A DNA stretch of 8,802 bases from JACTUA01 sp035506435 (GTDB taxonomy: Archaea > Halobacteriota > Methanomicrobia > Methanomicrobiales > JACTUA01). The notes below the pieces were generated by a model that was not told the origin of the DNA, searched no databases, and saw only the letters and a list, made by a program, of their open reading frames with translations. The stretch lies in contig DATJPK010000155.1 of assembly GCA_035506435.1 (NCBI GenBank), forward strand, positions 1 to 8,802, written 5' to 3'. Every line of letters starts with the position of its first letter. Positions within the stretch are counted from its first letter, which is position 1. The position numbers were made by a program, and so were the translations under genes. Of the stretch, positions 6,366 through 8,802 are shown piece by piece.

Positions 6366-7253
6366 ATGATCAGGACTCCGGCCGGGAGGGTCAGGGTGGG
6401 GGGGCTGGAACTCGGGAACCACCTGCTCCTTGCGGCGGGTATCGTCGGGACCACCGGGGCCTCCCTCGCGAGGATCCTCGATTCGGGTGCGGGAGGGGTG
6501 GTGACAAAGTCCATCGGGCCGGAGCCGCTCGGCGGCCATCCCGGGCCGTGCCTCGTCGTTCTCGACGGGGGAGTGCTGAACGCGATGGGCCTCCCGAACC
6601 CGTCACGCGAGTTCGTGCGGGAGCTCGCGCCCCTCGCAGGCAGACCGGTCGTCGTGAGTGTCTTCGGCGGGACCCCGGAGGAGTTCGCCACGGTCGCGTC
6701 CTGGTTCGCCGATACCGCCGCGGGGTTCGAGCTGAACCTCTCCTGCCCCCATGCCGAAGGGTTCGGCTCGGCTATCGGGACTGATCCGGAAATCGTGGAG
6801 GAGTGCACCAGGGCGGTAAAAGCCCTCGGGAAGCCGACGTGGGTAAAGCTCACCCCGAACGTTGCAGATATCGCCGGGATCGGCAGGGCGGCGGAACGCG
6901 GGGGCGCGGATGCCATCGTCGCCATCAACACGGTGAAGGCGATGCGGATCTCGTTACCGCTCGGGCGTCCCGTCCTCGGCAACCGGTTCGGGGGACTATC
7001 GGGGAAGGCCATCTTCCCTGTCGCAGTCCGGTGCGTATACGAGCTGTACGAGGCATGCAGGGTGCCTATCGTCGGCTGCGGCGGGATCTCGACCGCCGAA
7101 AACGTCGTGGAGATGATGATGGCCGGCGCAAGCGCCGTCGAGATTGGGAGCGCGGTCCTCGACGACCCGGATCTTTTCGGGAAGATCGCCCGGGACCTCT
7201 ATACTCCCGACGGGAAGGACCCGTCGGAGATCGTGGGGTGCGCTCATGGATGA
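6366..7253 (+). CDS. pyrD: Dihydroorotate dehydrogenase, class 1B catalytic subunit, 295 aa
   Basis: Cytoplasmic FMN enzyme oxidising dihydroorotate to orotate in pyrimidine synthesis; with PyrK it passes electrons to NAD+. Family features: an early LLLAAG segment (20-25), TKSI with Lys48, NAMGLPN (72-78), the NLSCPH motif with the catalytic base Cys127 (Cys marks class 1, Ser class 2), Lys161 in KLTPN, Asn188 in INTVKA, GGLSG (209-213) and the FMN-phosphate loop GCGGI (237-241). Length is typical. The ATG at 6366 gives the standard N-terminus with no extra residues; the upstream sequence is pyrimidine-rich with no ribosome site, so the message is probably leaderless. The stop overlaps the pyrK start by 8 nt, and that partner confirms class 1B. 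Identity is secure. Confidence 0.96.
   Translation: MIRTPAGRVRVGGLELGNHLLLAAGIVGTTGASLARILDSGAGGVVTKSIGPEPLGGHPGPCLVVLDGGVLNAMGLPNPSREFVRELAPLAGRPVVVSVFGGTPEEFATVASWFADTAAGFELNLSCPHAEGFGSAIGTDPEIVEECTRAVKALGKPTWVKLTPNVADIAGIGRAAERGGADAIVAINTVKAMRISLPLGRPVLGNRFGGLSGKAIFPVAVRCVYELYEACRVPIVGCGGISTAENVVEMMMAGASAVEIGSAVLDDPDLFGKIARDLYTPDGKDPSEIVGCAHG
7235..7240 (+). promoter_or_regulatory. Ribosome binding site setting the pyrK start
   Basis: GGGGTG lies within the end of pyrD, 5 nt before the ATG at 7246. Its GGTG part matches the core of the archaeal Shine-Dalgarno sequence. It supports 7246 over the in-frame ATG at 7144, which lies deep inside pyrD. Confidence 0.5.
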
Positions 7254-8019
7254 GGGGATCCCCCGGGCGGTCTCCATCACGAAAATCGTCAGGGAAACCC
7301 CGAAGATCCGCACCTTCCGCCTCTCTGAATCCTTCCGGTTCACGCCGGGGCAGTTCGTGATGGTCTGGGTGCCGGGAGTTGACGAGATCCCGATGGCCCT
7401 CTCTGCGGAGGATTCCATCTCGGTGCAGGAGGTCGGCGATGCGACGTCGGCCATGTTCCGGCTGAAGGCAGGGGACAAGCTCGGGATCCGCGGCCCCTTC
7501 GGGAACGGGTTTTCGGCCGGCGGGAGGGTTCTCACCGTGGCCGGTGGCATCGGTGCGGCCCCGCTCCTCCCGCTTGCAATGCAGGGGAAGGCGGAGGTGT
7601 TCCTCCAGGGGGCCGCAACCGGTGGAGAACTGCCCTTCGGGAAGGCCCTCGCCGGGAAAACGGATCTGAGGGTTGCGACCGACGACGGGTCACGGGGGCA
7701 TCATGGATTCGTGACAGACCTGCTCGGAGACCTAAACCTGAAGGAATTTTCGACTATCTGCGCCTGCGGCCCCGAGCCGATGATGAGGGCGGTGCTCCGC
7801 CGTCTCGAGGACGAGGGTATCCCGGACCGGGGGCAGTTCTCCCTCCACCGGTACATGAAATGCGGCGTCGGCCTCTGCGGGTCCTGCGCCATCGACCCGT
7901 CGGGTATGCGTGTCTGCCGGGAGGGACCGGTGTTCCGGGGAGACGAGCTCGCAGGAACCGAGTTCGGGAAGTACTCCCGGGATGCGAGCGGGCGGCGGGT
8001 GTACCTGAAGAACCCGTGA
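7246..8019 (+). CDS. pyrK: Dihydroorotate dehydrogenase electron transfer subunit, 257 aa
   Basis: Iron-sulfur flavoprotein subunit carrying electrons from PyrD's FMN through a [2Fe-2S] cluster and FAD to NAD+. Order: an FAD-binding beta-barrel with PGQFVMV (34-40) and IPMALS (48-53); an NAD-binding part with AGGIGAAPL (99-107) and CGPEPMM (174-180); then a C-terminal cluster segment with Cys206, Cys211, Cys214 and Cys224 (spacing C-x4-C-x2-C-x9-C), the expected ligand set for PyrK. The ATG at 7246 has a ribosome site 5 nt upstream and gives the usual family length of about 260 residues. It overlaps pyrD by 8 nt (ATGGATGA), so the two subunits are probably made by coupled translation. Identity is secure. 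Confidence 0.95.
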   Translation: MDEGIPRAVSITKIVRETPKIRTFRLSESFRFTPGQFVMVWVPGVDEIPMALSAEDSISVQEVGDATSAMFRLKAGDKLGIRGPFGNGFSAGGRVLTVAGGIGAAPLLPLAMQGKAEVFLQGAATGGELPFGKALAGKTDLRVATDDGSRGHHGFVTDLLGDLNLKEFSTICACGPEPMMRAVLRRLEDEGIPDRGQFSLHRYMKCGVGLCGSCAIDPSGMRVCREGPVFRGDELAGTEFGKYSRDASGRRVYLKNP

Positions 8020-8039
8020 AAGAACCGGTGATCCCGCAC

Positions 8040-8090
8040 GGATGGCCCGGGGTGATACCGGGGACCCTCTTCCCATCCATCCTGTTTCGT
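8040..8090 (+). terminator. Possible terminator of the pyrDK operon
   Basis: About 25 nt after the pyrK stop lies a GC-rich inverted repeat, CCCGG (8046-8050) with CCGGG (8058-8062). It is flanked by GGATGG (8040-8045) and CCATCC (8073-8078), which could extend the stem. A modest T-rich patch (TGTTTCGT, 8083-8090) follows. Neither part is strong. The call rests on its place between pyrK and the cdhA promoter. Confidence 0.3.
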
Positions 8091-8122
8091 CACAATTGCG
8101 AAAAAACGCGAGAATACAACAT

Positions 8123-8161
8123 TCCGAAGCCTTTTTATGCCCATTCTGGGGCATCTTTATC
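8123..8161 (+). promoter_or_regulatory. cdhA promoter with perfect inverted repeat
   Basis: A BRE-like CCGAAGC (8124-8130) is followed directly by CTTTTTATG (8131-8139), a good archaeal BRE-TATA pair that would start transcription near 8161 and leave about 33 nt of leader. A second TATA-like element, TCTTTAT (8154-8160), would start only some 10 nt before the ATG. Between them the perfect inverted repeat ATGCCC-ATTCTG-GGGCAT (8137-8154) overlaps the end of the first element, so a protein bound there could block transcription. Which element is used, and by which regulator, cannot be told from the sequence. Confidence 0.55.
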
Positions 8162-8194
8162 TGCGCCGGTGCAGATGCTCTGTCACCTGCACGC

Positions 8195-8802
8195 ATGAAG
8201 CTGAAGGTCACCATCGACGAGCTGGTCACGGACCGGCTCAGGGCGAAGGGAGTCGAGTTCAACGTCGGGAGGGTTATCGAGGCCTGGGACGAGGAACCGG
8301 GGCCCACCCCGATGCCGGGCATCGCCACCCTCCGTTCCTGGGACCGCACCCTTCTCTCGAAGTACCACCCGTTTTACCTCCCCTTCTGCGACCTCTGCTG
8401 CCTCTGCACGATGGGGAAGTGCGACCTCTCCGGCGGAAAACGGGGTGCCTGCGGTATCAGCATGGCCGCCCAGCAGTCCCGGATCGTGCTCCTCGCCTGC
8501 ACGATGGGAGCCGCGACCCACACCGGCCACTTCCGGCACCTCCTCGGCGAGCTCGTCGCCTCTCACGGGAGGGACCATCCCATCGACGCGGGATCCTCGG
8601 TGCTCCTCGAGGCTCCCCATGCCAGGCTCGTGACCGGCATCAAGCCAAAGACCCTCGGGGACCTCGAGGATGTGGCGGAGTACTGCGAGCAGGAGGTCAC
8701 CCAGCTCCTCTCCTGCTGCCACACGGGGCAGGAAGGGGATCCCATCGATCTCGAATCAAAGGTCCTCCATGCCGGCATGATCGACCACGTCGCCCTCGAG
8801 GG
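8195..8802 (+). CDS. cdhA: CO dehydrogenase/acetyl-CoA synthase complex, alpha subunit (3' partial, first 202 codons)
   Basis: Nickel-iron CO dehydrogenase subunit of the archaeal ACDS complex; it interconverts CO2 and CO for acetyl-CoA synthesis or cleavage in the cytoplasm. The visible N-terminal part has the Cys-rich segment CDLCCLCTMGKC (65-76) and Cys86 in GACG. Cys65, 68, 71, 76 and 86 match the iron-sulfur ligand pattern known in methanogen CdhA, with Cys69 extra. THTGHFRHLL (His109, 112, 115) and QLLSCCHTGQE (170-180) also match the family as I know it. The protein normally runs to about 750-800 residues, so roughly a quarter is seen; the catalytic C-cluster ligands are mostly outside. 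No other start codon exists upstream in frame after the promoter, so ATG 8195 is chosen, although it lacks a ribosome site. The other complex subunits (cdhB, C, D, E) would be expected to the right. Identity is confident. Confidence 0.9.
   Translation, partial: MKLKVTIDELVTDRLRAKGVEFNVGRVIEAWDEEPGPTPMPGIATLRSWDRTLLSKYHPFYLPFCDLCCLCTMGKCDLSGGKRGACGISMAAQQSRIVLLACTMGAATHTGHFRHLLGELVASHGRDHPIDAGSSVLLEAPHARLVTGIKPKTLGDLEDVAEYCEQEVTQLLSCCHTGQEGDPIDLESKVLHAGMIDHVALE

Noticed and set aside
6323..7012. 229-codon minus-strand frame opposite pyrD
   Set aside because: pyrD is complete and motif-rich on the other strand; the antisense product is Pro/Ser/Arg-rich without family features.
7144..7245. Upstream ATG extending pyrK by 34 residues
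   Set aside because: It lies deep in pyrD, adds an Arg/Ser/Thr-rich segment not found in PyrK, and the ATG at 7246 has its own ribosome site.
7732..8349. 205-codon minus-strand frame across the pyrK-cdhA spacer
   Set aside because: It is antisense to the conserved C-terminus of pyrK and the start of cdhA, with no motif or sensible composition; the spacer carries a good plus-strand promoter.
1..8802. A defence or other novel multi-gene system
   Set aside because: Apart from the left third, all genes belong to well-known housekeeping families. The left third has only two protease-family genes and a doubtful small ORF, not in one operon, which is too little to support a system.

Overview
The window looks like a chromosomal stretch from a GC-rich euryarchaeal methanogen, most likely of the order Methanomicrobiales. 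The evidence is a CdhA-type CO dehydrogenase/acetyl-CoA synthase alpha subunit, an archaeal family B DNA polymerase, a class 1B pyrD-pyrK pair, TATA-like promoters with little or no leader, and InlB-type repeats on a secreted metzincin. The order-level assignment is inference from gene content and general family resemblance; no search was possible.

Layout. (1) Positions 1-2892 are an accessory-looking segment. A secreted metzincin protease gene enters from the left edge (+, 5' end outside the window). It is followed by about 330 bp without a convincing gene, a possible 72-codon hypothetical gene (+), and a convergent gene for a membrane-anchored matrixin-like protein (-) whose first zinc-binding histidine is replaced by arginine. 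The left gene is much poorer in GC than the rest and is internally mosaic. (2) Positions 3022-6313 are a tight minus-strand pair: a malate/lactate dehydrogenase family gene (mdh) overlapping by 8 nt with a complete family B DNA polymerase gene. (3) Positions 6314-6365 are a 52-bp divergent promoter region with one AT-rich core; it seems to serve mdh to the left and pyrD to the right, both probably with almost no leader. (4) Positions 6366-8019 are pyrD and pyrK, overlapping by 8 nt, which make the NAD-linked dihydroorotate dehydrogenase of pyrimidine synthesis. (5) From 8020 there is a spacer with a good archaeal promoter and two inverted repeats, then the first 202 codons of cdhA, which runs off the right edge.

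How the genes fit together. The right two thirds is housekeeping: DNA replication, a C4-dicarboxylate oxidoreductase, pyrimidine synthesis and the start of the acetyl-CoA synthase/CO dehydrogenase locus used for carbon assimilation. The left third carries two extracytoplasmic zinc-protease-family proteins, one with an intact active site and one apparently inactivated.

I found no phage, insertion sequence, CRISPR array, tRNA, rRNA or defence system, and no clear sign of a wholly new system. The observations most worth following are the Arg-for-His pseudo-matrixin, the GC mosaic in the left protease gene with its unassigned C-terminal domain, the shared divergent mdh/pyrD promoter, and the perfect inverted repeat in the cdhA promoter.
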